Shown here piece by piece: positions 34,691 through 47,024 of a stretch of 64,000 nucleotides of DNA (positions are counted from its first letter, which is position 1; every line of letters starts with the position of its first letter). Made by a program: the position numbers and the translations under genes. Under the pieces are notes generated by a model that saw only the letters and a program-made list of their open reading frames with translations, did no database searches and was not told the DNA's origin. Location: the NCBI RefSeq assembly GCF_016086655.4, contig NC_052132.2, forward strand, positions 18,788,805 to 18,852,804, written 5' to 3'. This DNA comes from Lepeophtheirus salmonis (Eukaryota > Arthropoda > Copepoda > Siphonostomatoida > Caligidae).

Positions 34691-35600
34691 GTGAATTTTT
34701 CTAATATGACTGAACATATAACTTCATTTGTAATAATTGTCTTAAGCTGTATTTATTGAAGAAAATCAATATTACAAATAAAATATCATCAATATCCTGA
34801 TTTTGATCATTATTTTCTGCATATCAAATCCATCTTTTACTCCAGGACTTGAACTCTAAAAACAAATGAGTGTATCTTACTCACTTTTTAGGTTATAACT
34901 TTGTTGAGATTTTTTCCTCAGACATTCAAAGTAAAAGATGTCTTAATCTGCATATGTATATTACAAAAAAAGTGACGTCATTTTTTAAATGCTAAATTTA
35001 ATTGATGAAACATATTATACATGATATTAAATAAAATGATCATTATCTATCAATTTATGCAAAAAATGGAATCAAACACTGACAAAGAAATTTAGATTAA
35101 TTTCCATTCTATGCCCGCTCAAAGATGGGACTGATTTTCAAACATATTCAAAATTCAGAGTGGGATCTTAATGGGATCACTTCCAACAAGAGGATTATTT
35201 AGAATATATAGAGCTGCTTTTATAGAATATTAAAATAGGATTCTTATTTAAGTATAATATGATTGAAAAATTACATATTTAATAAAATTAACACTATGAT
35301 ATTAATAAAGTCAATAAGTTAGTATTCATAACATAGAAATTATGTACTCAGAGTACTTTAAATCCCCACATAGTTTTATTGCGCATTAAATAATTGAAGC
35401 ATTGAAATGCATTATTGTACTTTAATTGATGCGTGCATTTTGAAGAAAACTATTAAGTCAGACTCATTCTAAAATTGATATAACCAGCTGATAATGATAT
35501 CTGCGAATAAAAAGGATTTTCCTAAGTATTTTGTAGATCCTATAAAAGCACACAAAAGGAAGTATAACGAAACAGATCTTCGGCATGTTTCAAAGCCCTT
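34691..35600. other. intergenic DNA
   Basis: This stretch contains the AATAAA at 34777 noted for the preceding segment. I see nothing else. Confidence 0.45.
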
Positions 35601-36180
35601 TTAATATTTACTTTTTAGAAGATGCTCATTCGAAGGCTGGAAGACGGAGTTAGCTTAACTAGATAAGATTTTTATAATATGGAGTTTCGTTAACCCAATA
35701 ATTTGTTTATTCTAGTTGAAACATTTTGATGTTTATTCTGCATTATTTTTTCATTAATAATTAATGTAAAGTATATATATTAAACTATAGAGTCCAAATC
35801 AAGTCTCGAGTCCAATTTCTCACCTCTGACAATAATTGACCATTGTACCCTATAGAAGTTAACCCATTTAATTATGCAATTCAATGAGGTGACCATGGCT
35901 TCACAATAAATTCAAATGAAATGAGATGTTTCTTTGGAATACTGTTAGTATCAGGTTATTGCTCCGTGCCACGTCGCCGATTTTTTTGCCAATTGCAGCC
36001 AAATACACATAATGAAGCTATTGCAAAATCTATAAGGCGAGATCGTTTTGATGAAATTATGAAGTATTTTCATGCAACAGACATCCCATTCCAAACATCA
36101 AACGACAAATTTGCAAAGGTTCAGCCATTACTTGACATCGTAAACACAAATTTCTCAAAATTTGGAGATGTGTTAGACCC
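35601..36180. repeat. inverted repeat, left arm (piggyBac 5' part)
   Basis: This arm is the reverse complement of 40390-40967, from AAGATGCTCATTCGAAGGCT through the start of the piggyBac coding part. It lies on the outer side of a roughly 5.4 kb structure. The arms differ by substitutions and by one rearranged stretch near 35780-35860. Confidence 0.9.
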
Positions 36181-36414
36181 AACTAATGAATCAATTGACA
36201 AAACCATGATTCCCTACTTTGAACCTCACCATCAAAGTAATTCCTCTGAGGCAAGCCCATCCGGTTGAGATACAAGGTTTGGGTTGCTGCTGATCCAAAG
36301 GGTTACGCCTTTGATATATCATTATACCAAGGGAAACATGGAACCAACGACAAAAGCTACAATGAATATGGTTTGGGAAGAAGAGTTATTCAACAGGTGA
36401 GAGTAGGTATATAA
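35921..36414 (+). pseudogene. piggyBac-type transposase fragment, copy 1
   Basis: PiggyBac transposases move DNA at TTAA sites with a DDD catalytic triad. The frame at 35921-36268 reads ILLVSGYCSVPRRR, then RDRFDEIMKYFHATD, then KFAKVQPLLDIVNTNF, then NESIDKTMIPYF. These are the hallmark DDE_Tnp_1_7-type motifs (RF..I..Y.H..D, and IDxxMIPYxG, which bears the first catalytic Asp). A frameshift near 36240 leads to RYKVWVAADPKGYAFDISLY with YQGKHG to a stop at 36412-36414. The later catalytic Asp region and C-terminal Cys-rich part are missing. CAACAG-GTGAGA near the end resembles a splice donor, which may be chance. Confidence 0.9.
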
Positions 36415-38439
36415 TATGATCTTGATGATTTAACAGGTAAATTTGAGGGGCAAGTATCAATCATCAACCAACTTAACTTTCTTCTTTGGCATGAATAGTT
36501 ACATTTTTGATATATTCATCTCTTTCATATGGTTACGTATTGTATAGGTATCTACTTCAAGTAACTGCATTCGTCATTTATGTACTTCCACAATCACAAG
36601 TAAGGATCCTATTCAGATCCAAATTGTTCTTATGACGACTCTGAAACTAATGATAAAAGTTTTAGGGAAGGTTTGAATACTATTAGTAAATATGTACATA
36701 AAATACAATTAGCTAATGTTAGATCAATGAATTAATTTTTGGCGAGTGTAATAGTAGTCTTTACTTGAGTAAGTTGAGTTCACGGATGCCAAGATGAATA
36801 TATGCTAATTTACAAGAATGTAGGAACTGCTACTACTAAAGCCTGGGTGCCAAGTCCAGACTGAAGGGTGGATGCATGAGAACTTTTTGTCCGATCTCCT
36901 GGAGTTACTGAAGCGTCATCAAACAAAATCATGTTAAGGGAGGGAAGAAATCCAACTTGCATTTCAAAATGCAATAAGTAAGCACTAATTAATAACAGAG
37001 CTATGTACGTCAACATAATGATTGAAAATAGATAGGTACATAATCTTTTGCAAGCACGAACTGAAGTTGATACTTTATTTTTTTGAAAATCTATCCGTTT
37101 AAAATAATTAGTTTTTTTTTTGACAATTTACTTTAGAAAACCCTTTAAAAATATCTACTTTGATTTTCACCTGTGAACATGATGTGAGTCTATCATTTTA
37201 GCCTCAAAAACAATTTTTGGGGATTTAAAATGCTAACCCAAAATGGAAGAGTTAAATAAAAACACCACTGATTGTTAAAAAACTACAAGAACGACAAACT
37301 ATTACTCTTGTATAATTGCCCAAAGGTCATATGAGTTTACCAACAGGAATTTGTCATAAAAAATGATGATTATCCCCACAACAGGTTGTGTGATTGGAGC
37401 TTGTACTCCTCCAGATAGTATAAGAACTCATTGGCTAATTCTAAGACTACAAGTGGAAAACAATCAATGAAAGAAAGAAAAATAATATCACTTTGTGTGA
37501 GCAAGAAGTTTAAATCCATCAAATGTACTCGTATATGTACGAGTACATATAAATTCTTCAATCTAATTCAATGTAACTGAAATAAAGTCCAGACAACAGG
37601 GCCAGAAGAAAGACGATGATTTCTATATTGCATAACATGTACCTACAACACATACACATTCATGAATATCTAAGATAATAATTAATTAATCAATCAATGG
37701 AATAGTCTTAAATGATATATAAATATATAAAATAAAGCAGAAAAAGAAATGAATGATCAGGATGTACTCACAGAGCACTGAGCTGTACAAGACACCAAAA
37801 AATTCACGGAACGAACTCTGGATCAGAAATTTTAGTGGTGGAATTGGAGTTTTTGTTTGTTTTATATATATTTTTAAAAATTTCCCAAGCTCACAGAACA
37901 AATATTTATTAATGATGGAGAAGAGGAGAAATATGAAATTTACTACAAAGTCTTTTACAAACCCTATCTGAAGTTGACACTTTATTTATAATTGCAAACT
38001 CATAATTTTGAAAGATTAGTTTTATAATGTTTTTAGAGTTTACTTAAAAAACATTAACCAAATATCTACTTTGATTTTGGGTTGTATCCATCATTTTTTT
38101 TTACTCAAAAACCCTTTTTTAAGATTTTAAACATTATACCTAAATAGAAGGATTGCTTAAAATACCACGCAATGTTGATATAAAAATTAAATTAGGAAAA
38201 TTTTTAAAGATTTATAATTGAACAAAGTTAATATAATTTAACCAAGTCGAATTTATCATCTAAAGTAATGTTTTTCACCACAATAGTTTGCATGATTAGA
38301 GCATGAGCTCCTCAAGATCGTATAAAAGTCAAACAATTTTTTTTTAACTGAACGTCAAAAGTAAATAAACAAACAAATAACTTGAACTTTTTCGAAATAT
38401 AAGATTTAGACGTCCAAACATCTGCATGGAAGCGGAAAC
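36415..38439. other. intergenic DNA between piggyBac and LINE relics
   Basis: No gene is recognised. A 44-codon acidic frame at about 36603-36735 lacks any context. The rest is A+T-rich, with CATAATTTTG and CTACTTTGATTTT phrases recurring in relaxed form at about 37080-37260 and 37960-38160. Confidence 0.45.
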
Positions 38440-39530
38440 CAACTCCTAGGGGGGTATTACACCCTCTGAGTCAACTGGAAATAATTAATAAAACCATTAC
38501 GGCAAACCCATCAGTCCGTGATGGAACAATTCTTCACGGAGAAACCGGATTAATTGGGGTACACTGGGAAAGAGGACAAAAGTCAGATAACAACCGATGT
38601 ATCTAACCGTGATTGCAATGTACAAATATCCAGCTGCAATGTTGGAGATATCAATAAAGGTACATCGTTGGAAAATTCACAAGAAGTTAAAAAGTTTCTA
38701 ACAAAATGAATAAATTAAATTTTGCGAAGGTCATTGAGATGGGCATTCCTAAACGTAATCCTTTCAAGCTGGAAAATGAAAACCCAAAAGAGGAGGACGA
38801 AGTTAATAACAAAAATGGCTGGTATATGATACCTCTATTTTTATCAAGAGTGGGAAACGGTGGAAAAATTATTCACAACGAAATGATCTATGGCACTCTG
38901 CTACCATTTGGAAGGATGATCTGAAATGAACACCCGGGATCTTAAATCAATATGCTTAAGATTACCCCACAGTCCCTCTTTGCTTCTGTCAGAATAATAC
39001 TAAAAGATGAAATCCACCCTAAAGTCGATCTCCCATGTCACATAGAACTAACTGATCGAAAAGGTAATAAATTCACTACCAGAGTTGAATCCAGACAGCT
39101 CATGGAGACAAAAAAAAACCAATTCCATTTGATATTAAAGTCCTAGAAGTAAAAGGAATAATAGCCCCTGATTTATTCAAGCACAGTGGCGGACTATTTG
39201 CAAAAAGTGAGTCCTACTCAAAAGCAGCTCAAAGGTTGGAGGATGTATTTGAAGCGTCAAGAGCTGAAATGGTCAAGGATTGGCCAAAAGAGATTAGGGA
39301 CAGAGTAATAACTTGTACACCTCATGCCTCCGTAGGGGTTGTTATTAACCCTACAAATTTAACCTGGTTCCTCCCAATTTGATTGCACATTCAGCCAATA
39401 TATTTTAGTGGAAGAACAAAGCAATGTAGCAGATGCTTCAACTTTTGACATATTGCAAAAGTATGCAGTAATAGATCTAAAAGTCCCTCTGGATATAGAA
39501 TGTGGCTAGGGATAACAGTGATAGAAAATA
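38440..39530 (+). pseudogene. LINE ORF1 / Gag-like protein with CCHC knuckle, degraded
   Basis: Several plus-strand frames join into a Gag-like protein broken by stops and shifts. The pieces are LSQLEIINKTITANPSVRDG (about 38460), the frame at 38706-38924, the frame at 38952-39146 (HIELTDRKGNKFTTRVES), then APDLFKHSGGLFAKSES with WPKEIRDRVI to about 39380. It ends in a zinc knuckle: Cys 39425, Cys 39434, His 39449, Cys 39464, in C-x2-C-x4-H-x4-C spacing. The usual Gly before His is a TGA (39446-39448), one base from GGA. The layout fits ORF1 of Jockey/I-type LINEs that bind RNA in cytoplasmic particles. No reverse transcriptase follows. Confidence 0.7.
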
Positions 39531-39683
39531 TCCTAATGGAAAATTAATCCTAATTACAGAAGAGGTAGTTAGTGAAAAGAAACAGAAGGAAGAACACAAC
39601 AAGCCATAAGAAGGAAAGGAAGATATTTTCGCACATTTTTTTTTTTCATTCTTGTTCAAGTATGGTAGTCTTAATGAAATGAC

Positions 39684-39803
39684 CATTTCATTTTACAGGA
39701 TTTAATTTATGTCTCATATTAAAAAAAATATATATATTAAAATTAGGTCTTAACTTTTGTGTTCTAGTCACAAGTCTATTATTGTGAAATAACTTTGAGT
39801 CAC
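39684..39803. repeat. dispersed 0.12 kb repeat, copy 1
   Basis: This recurs in direct orientation at 46909-47024, from ATTTCATTTTA through CTTTTGTGTTCTAGTC and ATTGTGAAATAACTTTGAGT to GAGTCAC. Confidence 0.85.
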
Positions 39804-40314
39804 TTATTTGAGGACTTATTCTGTACTAAAAACAGAAAAGTTGTTTGAGTCATAAATCAAAAAGTGACTGGCGTCTCAAAACATAACTATACGAATAAGA
39901 TCGTTTTCTAAATTTATTCAAAATCAAAAAGAAGATAAACACGTCTAAGTGTATACAGATAAATATATATACATCTGTATTAGGGCTAGGACGATATACT
40001 AAACCCACAGTTCGGTATAGAATTAATGTAGTTTTTCAATTTTTTTTTTATATTTATTTTTTTAGTAATTTCTTTTCTGTACAAATAAATTATTTATATA
40101 TATACTTAACTTCTCTAAAAAACGAATTATGGTATAAAATATAGAAGGTCTATTTAATACTATTATTCATTAATTTATAATTTTTTTTTCAAAAGGATAA
40201 TCTTGTCTACATTTTCCGTAAATTAGACAAAACCATAGTATAATAAATATATATTTTTCATATCATACCGGGTGAAAAAAAAGTGCTGAGACTTTACCTG
40301 CCTCTAAGTAGTCA
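39804..40314. other. intergenic DNA
   Basis: A+T-rich, with T runs and TATA stretches. No signal is recognised. Confidence 0.45.
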
Positions 40315-40680
40315 CTAAAATACTAAATTGATCAGGATGATGTTGTACATAGAACATTTTATTCTATAATAATGCACGTTAATTATTAATCTGGCATCCA
40401 ACTGACTCCGGAATCTCCAAATTTTGAGAAATTTGTGTTTAAATGTCAAGTAATGGCTGAACTTAGCAAATTTGTCGTTTGACGTTTGGAATGGGATGTC
40501 TGTTGCATGAAAATACTTCATAATTTCAGCAAAACGATCTTGCCTTATAGATTTTGCAATAGCTTCATTATGTGTATCTGGCTGCATTTGCCAAAAAGTC
40601 GGCGACGTGGCACGGTGCAATAACCTGATACTAACAGTATTCCAAAGAAACATCTAATTTCATTTGAATTTATTGTAAAG
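40315..40680 (-). pseudogene. piggyBac-type transposase fragment, copy 2
   Basis: The minus-strand frame at 40653-40315 repeats the first part of the 35.9 kb piggyBac copy (RDRFAEIMKYFHATD, FQTSNDKFAKFSHYL). It then departs through a frameshift and unrelated sequence before the IDxxMIPY motif. Both copies end their similarity at nearly the same place (about 36180 and 40390), so the inversion or duplication involved only the 5' part of the element. It is not functional. Confidence 0.85.
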
Positions 40681-40967
40681 CCATGTTTACCTCATTGAAT
40701 TTCATAATTAAATGGATTAACTACATATAGTAGTTAATCCATTTGAAACATTATAATGTTTATTCTAAAACAATTTAATATAAAATATATACTTTACATT
40801 AATTATATATCAAAAAATAACGCAGAATAAACATTATAATGTTTCAACTAGAATAAACAAATTATTGGGTTAACAAAACTCCATATTATAAAAATCTTAT
40901 CTAGTTAAGCTAATCCCGTCTTCCGGACTTCGAATGAGCATCTTTTAAAAAAAGTAAAATATATTAG
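40390..40967. repeat. inverted repeat, right arm (piggyBac 5' part)
   Basis: This is the partner of 35601-36180. It contains a private 15 bp-arm palindrome (40710-40744) and a local duplication of the CATTATAATGTTT stretch (40750 and 40835) that are absent from the left arm. Confidence 0.9.
40710..40744. repeat. perfect 15 bp-arm hairpin
   Basis: AAATGGATTAACTAC and GTAGTTAATCCATTT flank the loop ATATA. Confidence 0.95.
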
Positions 40968-42394
40968 ATAACATTATAACTCCTAATTATATCTCCAAAT
41001 AATAGATAAACAGTACCTCTAGTGAAGAAAAAAAAAATTCTGTGCATCATTGATAATAATTGGGTATGTTAACAACATATAATATTTTGTATGCGAAGGA
41101 GGGGAAGTTTTTTTTTTTAAATTAAAGGTATAAAATTTTATAATTTTTTGAATTACTTGATTTTGGAAAGTTTGTGAAAATACACAGATGTTTCAGCTAT
41201 CCTTTAACGGAATTTCATGAAGCAAATATTAACCATCAATGCGATATCAAGTTCCCAAAAATTATTGTCAGAAATAATGTAACGTTTAAATTGCACATAT
41301 ACTATAATATTTATGATGGAATGGTAGATAATATCTTTGGTTTTTTTTTTATAATTTTGTAGTTCGATTTATGTGCTTCAAATTTTGTTAATGAACTTTT
41401 CAACTTTTTTTATGTTTTATAGGTATTTCGAGACTTATAAAAAAACATAATATATAATTGCACTATCGGATAACCGTGTTCATTTTCAAAACTGTACTTC
41501 TAACACTATTTTGGAAATTTGACAATGTTACAACTATCTTATTATGACAAAGTTTAATGTGTACGACATCAGCCATTTGTCCGCCACATAATTGTATATA
41601 TAAAATAGTAAAAAAATTATTATCAAATCCTTAATTTTAAATGGTAGAATATTATATTTTACTATATTAGTGATATAACTTTATACATACCTAATTATAA
41701 AAAATATTAATATAGTATATATTTATTTGTGTATGAATTACCTGAATCATTGGATGAAAATTTTCTTAAGTAATTAAATTTGGCAACAGTAAATAACAGT
41801 ATTCCTTGATTTTATAGGTTTGATTATAGAAAATGGTAACTGATTTATTTACAAAAGGATAACTACCGTTTATAATTATTTTATCATATAAATAAAAATA
41901 TTATAAAACATGGCATATAAAGATTCCATTGCAATTAATGGACAACAAGACCTTTATATATCTTATAAAGCCTTCGTTCAACTTTTTATATTGAATGATT
42001 TTTGACAATAACAATTTGCGATTAAGAAGAACTAAATTATTAATGGTATCAACGCATTTATGTAACAAAAAGGTGTCAATGACTTAGGATTCAATAGATA
42101 AACTGTAAACAGCAGTTTCTTTAGCATAAGATCAACTCTCTCCATATCTTTGTTCAGAGCATTACCCTTATACATGAATTACTAGATATATGGATGAGTG
42201 GAAATTTTATAAGTCAACAAAATCTCAGAAGCTCATCTTTTTCTATTAATAATAACGAAGGAAAAATATGGTAACTCTTTAGTAGTCCTTCATTAATACA
42301 TTGAATGATGACATAAAAAATAGTTGTATTTGAATTTTTAAACAAAGAGTGAGCTACAAGTCAATAGATAATAGATATAAATAGATTGGAATAT
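40968..42394. other. intergenic DNA
   Basis: No gene, RNA or ordered repeat is recognised. Confidence 0.45.
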
Positions 42395-42885
42395 TCATTT
42401 TTTCTTTTCTCCAGAGGACCACATTGGATACTGCCCTTCATTGTATATGTCATTAACAGTAGTGGCATGACATGGTGGAACCAGATTCTTTACTAGATGG
42501 CCATACATTGCTTCGAATGGAGTTGGCCCAATACCGGAGTGAAAGCGGCGATTCTGTGCATATTGCACGAACCACAATCCGTCAGCCCACTTATTTGTCA
42601 TATTGTCACGCTGCCACATCATAACAATGTTCTGGATATCACGATTGGCTCTCTCAACGAATCCCTGAGATGTGAGTGACGGGGCTTTCCATGCACAAGT
42701 TTGCAGTCTGGCCACATCGTAACTAGTTCTATAATTATTCTATTAGCAAACTCCCTACCATTGTCACTTATTAATATCTGCGGTGCTCCCTTGTCAGTAA
42801 AGATGTGAAGTAAAAGATGAGCAACCTCCTCAGCGGTTTTTGTCTTCAAGGGACGCAGGGAGACAAATTTAGTGAGGTAAATTGT
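42395..42885 (-). pseudogene. retroelement-type integrase core (KRBA2-like), frameshifted
   Basis: Integrases of this type join element DNA to the host with a DDE core. On the minus strand, LTKFVSLRPLKTKTAEEVAH leads to GAPQILISDNGREFANRII, which carries the second catalytic Asp, then to CKLVHGKPRHS. A one-base shift near 42672 moves the frame to SQGFVERANRDIQN, which carries the catalytic Glu, then WADGLWFVQYAQN and GPTPFEAMYG. This order (SDNGxEF, HGxPRHSxSQGxVERxN, PYEAMFG) is typical of the rve-family proteins found in KRBA2-like and Gypsy/Ginger-related elements. The first catalytic Asp, zinc-binding N-terminus, protease and reverse transcriptase are not visible. The frameshift and truncation indicate a dead fragment. 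Confidence 0.85.
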
Positions 42886-44507
42886 TTAAAAATCCATTTT
42901 TTAAAATTATTTTACCTGGCAATGTAAATAATAGTAAATAGACCACTCTATTGGAAATTTTATAGATTGCCCTGGTATTTTGCAAAATGCCCGATTTTCC
43001 ACATTGTCCGTAACATATATATTATTGGGATGGAAAAGAGAAACTCTCAAAAATAAACTGCAGCAATATACACTCTTTATGTTTCTGTTTCGTTATTGTT
43101 ACGTATAAATAAATGCCAAATATATGTTTGAAATGAGAGGAAGAAATTAAATTAATGACAAAGACAACATATAGAATATATTGAGATAGAAAGAAAAACT
43201 CTCCTTAGTAGACTAATGAAGGATAAATGCATTTTATTATGTAACACTGATTTCCCTAAAACTTGGAGAAGGCAAGTATGCCTACAGAGCCTAGTTGGTG
43301 GAGCCCGGCTGGTATACTATAATTATATTTAATTATTGATTTGTAAATTAGCATATGCATTTATTTTACTATGCATTTAAAAAAATTAAAAAAGTACTAC
43401 ATTTTTTAAAGTATGTTACTTTAACGTTATATCATCTTAGTACTCTATCATTTTTAAATTATAATACAAAACAAACACATTCAAAATCAGTAAAGATTTC
43501 ATTGTTATATATTTCACCAATAAGATAATTACTAATCCTTATTAAAGTACTTTATACAAAAATTTATGTAGCAAAATGTGAAATATTTCTTCTCATTTTT
43601 GTGTTGAGCCAGGGAGTACTTTAGTCTTGAAACGAAAGTACTTCCTCGCTGAGCTTTAGCTACATATATTCGTTGCTATGCCTCATCTAAAGAGTAAAAA
43701 CACATTCATCGTTTTTATTTTTTTATTTAATGTACGTTTGTTGTTAAAAATGAGTCCTCAACTCATATTTTATAGTATAAAATTGTATGAGATGACCTAA
43801 ACGCCTGTGAAATTTCATTCATCCAGCTCTTATAAAAATCTATAGATATATCAAGGAATTTTTATATCTAAATCAAAATGATACTATTAGTTTTGGATAA
43901 AAACGATCAGGTAGTCTTACCAGCAACTCAATTAATATCATTTCTAAATTGAGATCTAAATAATTTATCCACCATTCTGTTTCTAAATTTAAATATTATT
44001 ATATGGTTATTATAATAAATAATAATTAGTTAAATTAATTTTGCTTCATCAATTATTTATCTAAAAGCTTTAAAATAAAAAAATCAACTAATTTTACTCT
44101 AAGCATATTTTGTATTCTTTTAAAAGATGTCTAGATATATATGTAGGAAGTCCTTACACAAATACTTATATGGTTAATATGAAGCACACGCTTGATGCTA
44201 TATGCAAAAGACCTCCAAGATTTCATAAACATGATTACATTGTTATTTCTTTGATATACTAATGACTGAACGATAGTGTGATTCCTTTTTAATTTATTTT
44301 TGATTTAGAAAATTTAACTCCTAAATTTCGAGGAACAATTATTTTCTAATGTCATAAATGATATCATTTTCTTATAAATATGAAAAATCACTCCCCCCCC
44401 CTTTCAGAAGATTTTCAAGTTTATTTTTTTTTTATGTAATGGGCTTCATGGCGGTATTTTGGTAAACTAATATATATTTTAGTATATATTTTATTAGTAT
44501 AAAATGT
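42886..44507. other. intergenic DNA
   Basis: No continuation of the integrase is visible upstream on the minus strand. A run of C lies at about 44393-44402. The rest is A+T-rich. Confidence 0.45.
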
Positions 44508-44960
44508 TTATGCATCAGTTACAAAAAAAAAACTTGTGTTCAAAGAACAAAACCCAAAGACATGACTTCCACACAAAAACATAACTAAATGAGCCTTTTC
44601 CTGTTGCCTTTTCGACACAAATTCAAAAAAGTGTGGCTTTACCTTGGCCAGTGTCACCCTCATAACGTTTTTGCAACAGAGTTTGTTCGTTTTTATGTCG
44701 ACCATCCTCGAAAAGGATTGATCATAAAGATATGTTGTTACAAACGGTATGAGTATTTCTAGGGCTTCCTTTGCACTAAGAGAGTCGACTTGCTGACACC
44801 AAAACGTTGACATTGTTCTTGTTCTGAAGAGTTGCTGTTGAAGCAAGCTTTCCTGAAATTCAATGATTTTATCGAGATTTCATTGTTCACGTCTTTTGTG
44901 CCAACACTAAACGTGAAAGGCTTCCAGGTTTTCATCCGCTTCATCTGTCGATTCTATATT
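44508..44960 (-). pseudogene. ZBED5/FAM200-like hAT transposase C-terminal fragment
   Basis: Two overlapping minus-strand frames describe the C-terminal region of a hAT-type transposase: FWCQQVDSLSAKEALEILIP, then PFVTTYLYDQSFSRMVDIKT, then LCCKNVMRVTLAKVKP and FVSKRQQEKAH. Proteins of the ZBED5/FAM200 group share the layout L-x-PF-x-TTYL-x(2)-FS-x-M-x-IKT, NRL, D-x-R-x-AL, KP, and end soon after a Q-x-SH tail. The upstream part (about 44847-44944) shifts frame and the rest of the enzyme is missing. This relic is distinct from the 6.2 kb hAT piece, which reads YLCEKTFSVL. Confidence 0.8.
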
Positions 44961-46908
44961 AAATAAACAGCGTTATTGCTTAATGGAAGTCCTTGTATCA
45001 TTTTAATAAGTTAGTAAAGTTTATATTCGAAAAAAATAAGTATTTTTTTTAGCACGATAGAAAATGTCTAAGTAGTATATTAGTAGTACAATGACTAACT
45101 CGTCAATTTGGAAGACAAATTTTCCTCCTTTTTCACAGCCAAAAATGACCTTTAATATTCCAATGGCTGATCGACTTTTAAATTTTGGTCAGAAGCCAAT
45201 AAATTGTCAAATTATGGTTAACTTAATTTTTCTATTCCTAGATGAAACAAAATGCCAGTGTTCCTTTTTATTTGTATTTGTATTCGTAATAGGCGAATAT
45301 TTACGTATTTAATTTGTTTGGTATTCTATAGTTTATGAAAGTACACTGTTCAACAGTAAAAATGTTACAAAAACAGTATATGCTCAATTTAATAGAGTTT
45401 GATCCCCTGATTACAAAATTGGCCATATTTTTTCTCTTAGAGCCTCGTAGCCTTCGGGAAAAGGCCATATTTTTTTTGGGCTATTTTTAATGTTCAAAGC
45501 TGTTTTAAGCCCTCGGCGTGGAAGATAAGGATAAATTATGTAAATATATTTTTAAACCAAATGTTAAAAAATTCTAAAACCATTTTTAAAATGTCAGCAT
45601 CATACTTATAACTCGAGTTATCATTGTTTAAAGTGGAAAACAGGTGATTTTTATTCAAAGGTTGGATAGTGTTAATTAAAATTGAGTACACTATCTTTTG
45701 AGACGTAATGATTTTACAAAAACGTACAGACAATAAAGATATCGGTGCCAGTGATTGGAAAAACTTTGTAAGAAATATTCATTTCATCTTTTCACCTGCT
45801 AATTATGAATTCATATGCCGTTTATACAAAAACCATTACATACAAATTAATTGACTTTCCTAATTCACCATCTTCAAGTTCGAATCCATGAGGTGTCTAA
45901 TTTGAAAAAAAAAAAAAAATATGTACAGAAAAGTTTCATGTTTCTTATAAAACTAATTTAATGGGAATAAAATTAAAAAGAGGAAATTCATTTAGAGGAA
46001 CTTAAAAATATTAATCTTTTTTTTTTAAATGAAATAAAATAATTGGATATGATGGATGTAAAATTTTAAAGTTGCTATTACAATTGAAAAGTTTTATTTG
46101 AAACCAATAAGATTTCTTCCTCTCTTATTAGATTTAATATTAAACAAAAAAAGAAAACTTCTTGAGCCGAATCATAGTCATGAGATTTATAGCCTTCGAA
46201 TGAAGAACTCGCAAATTAATAGATTTCTCATACAACGGGGGACGTATTGAGTTGTGAACCCCAAACACAACGGCGTACCTTTTATAACTTTGTTGTTGAG
46301 TCGCTATTAATAAGGTGTCTCACTCTCCAGATAAAAAATCTCTAATGGAAGGGCCAAAGAAAAAAAAACTTCAGAAAATAAACTAAATTGACCAAAAATT
46401 AAATATGGAGCTCACTTCCTTCACTCACAAAATGGAGTAGATGAAGGCCCAGTAAAAAATTATTTGAACTGAACTTGAGTCTATTAAGAAACCTCTCCAA
46501 AGAGATAACCCTGAAGAAAAAGTCTTCAGAAGCACACCCTCCATTCAGAGGAAAGTGATCCGAAAAGCTTGACTTCTTTTTTACGACTGAAGGTATTTGA
46601 AAATTGAATTTTTATTCCTTTTTTTTCATTTCATTTCCTTTTCTACAAATTATAATTATAATTTTTTTAATCATTTATTCTGTAATACTTATGTTCATTA
46701 TATAAGAATAGATATTAATTTAGACATTTGGTAAGGATATCAGATTTATATAAGTCCATGATTTAGTATATACCAATGGGCCATGGCATATATAGGAATG
46801 CACAATATACTAATATATGTATATGTAGCTCCAACCAAGTACTTGTATTTAAGAAAAGTAATCTTAAAGTTCATTGCAATGTAAGTTTGATGATTTCTAC
46901 GTTACACT
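44961..46908. other. intergenic DNA
   Basis: No gene is recognised. There is an A run at about 45907-45921. Frames such as 45091-45312 are short and have no family features. Confidence 0.45.
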
Positions 46909-47024
46909 ATTTCATTTTAAAGGATTTGGCTTATCTCTCATATTAAAAAAAAAGTCATATAAAAATTATGTCTAAACTTTTGTGTTCTAGTCGCAAGTCT
47001 ATTATTGTGAAATAACTTTGAGTC
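46909..47024. repeat. dispersed 0.12 kb repeat, copy 2
   Basis: Direct partner of 39684-39803. Here it abuts a hairpin (47020-47098). Confidence 0.85.

Noticed and set aside
36603..36735. 44-codon acidic frame (SYSDPNCSYDDSETND)
   Set aside because: Short, no start codon, no splice evidence that can be judged, and expected by chance in 64 kb.
42497..42679. Plus-strand 60-codon frame
   Set aside because: It is antisense to the integrase core.
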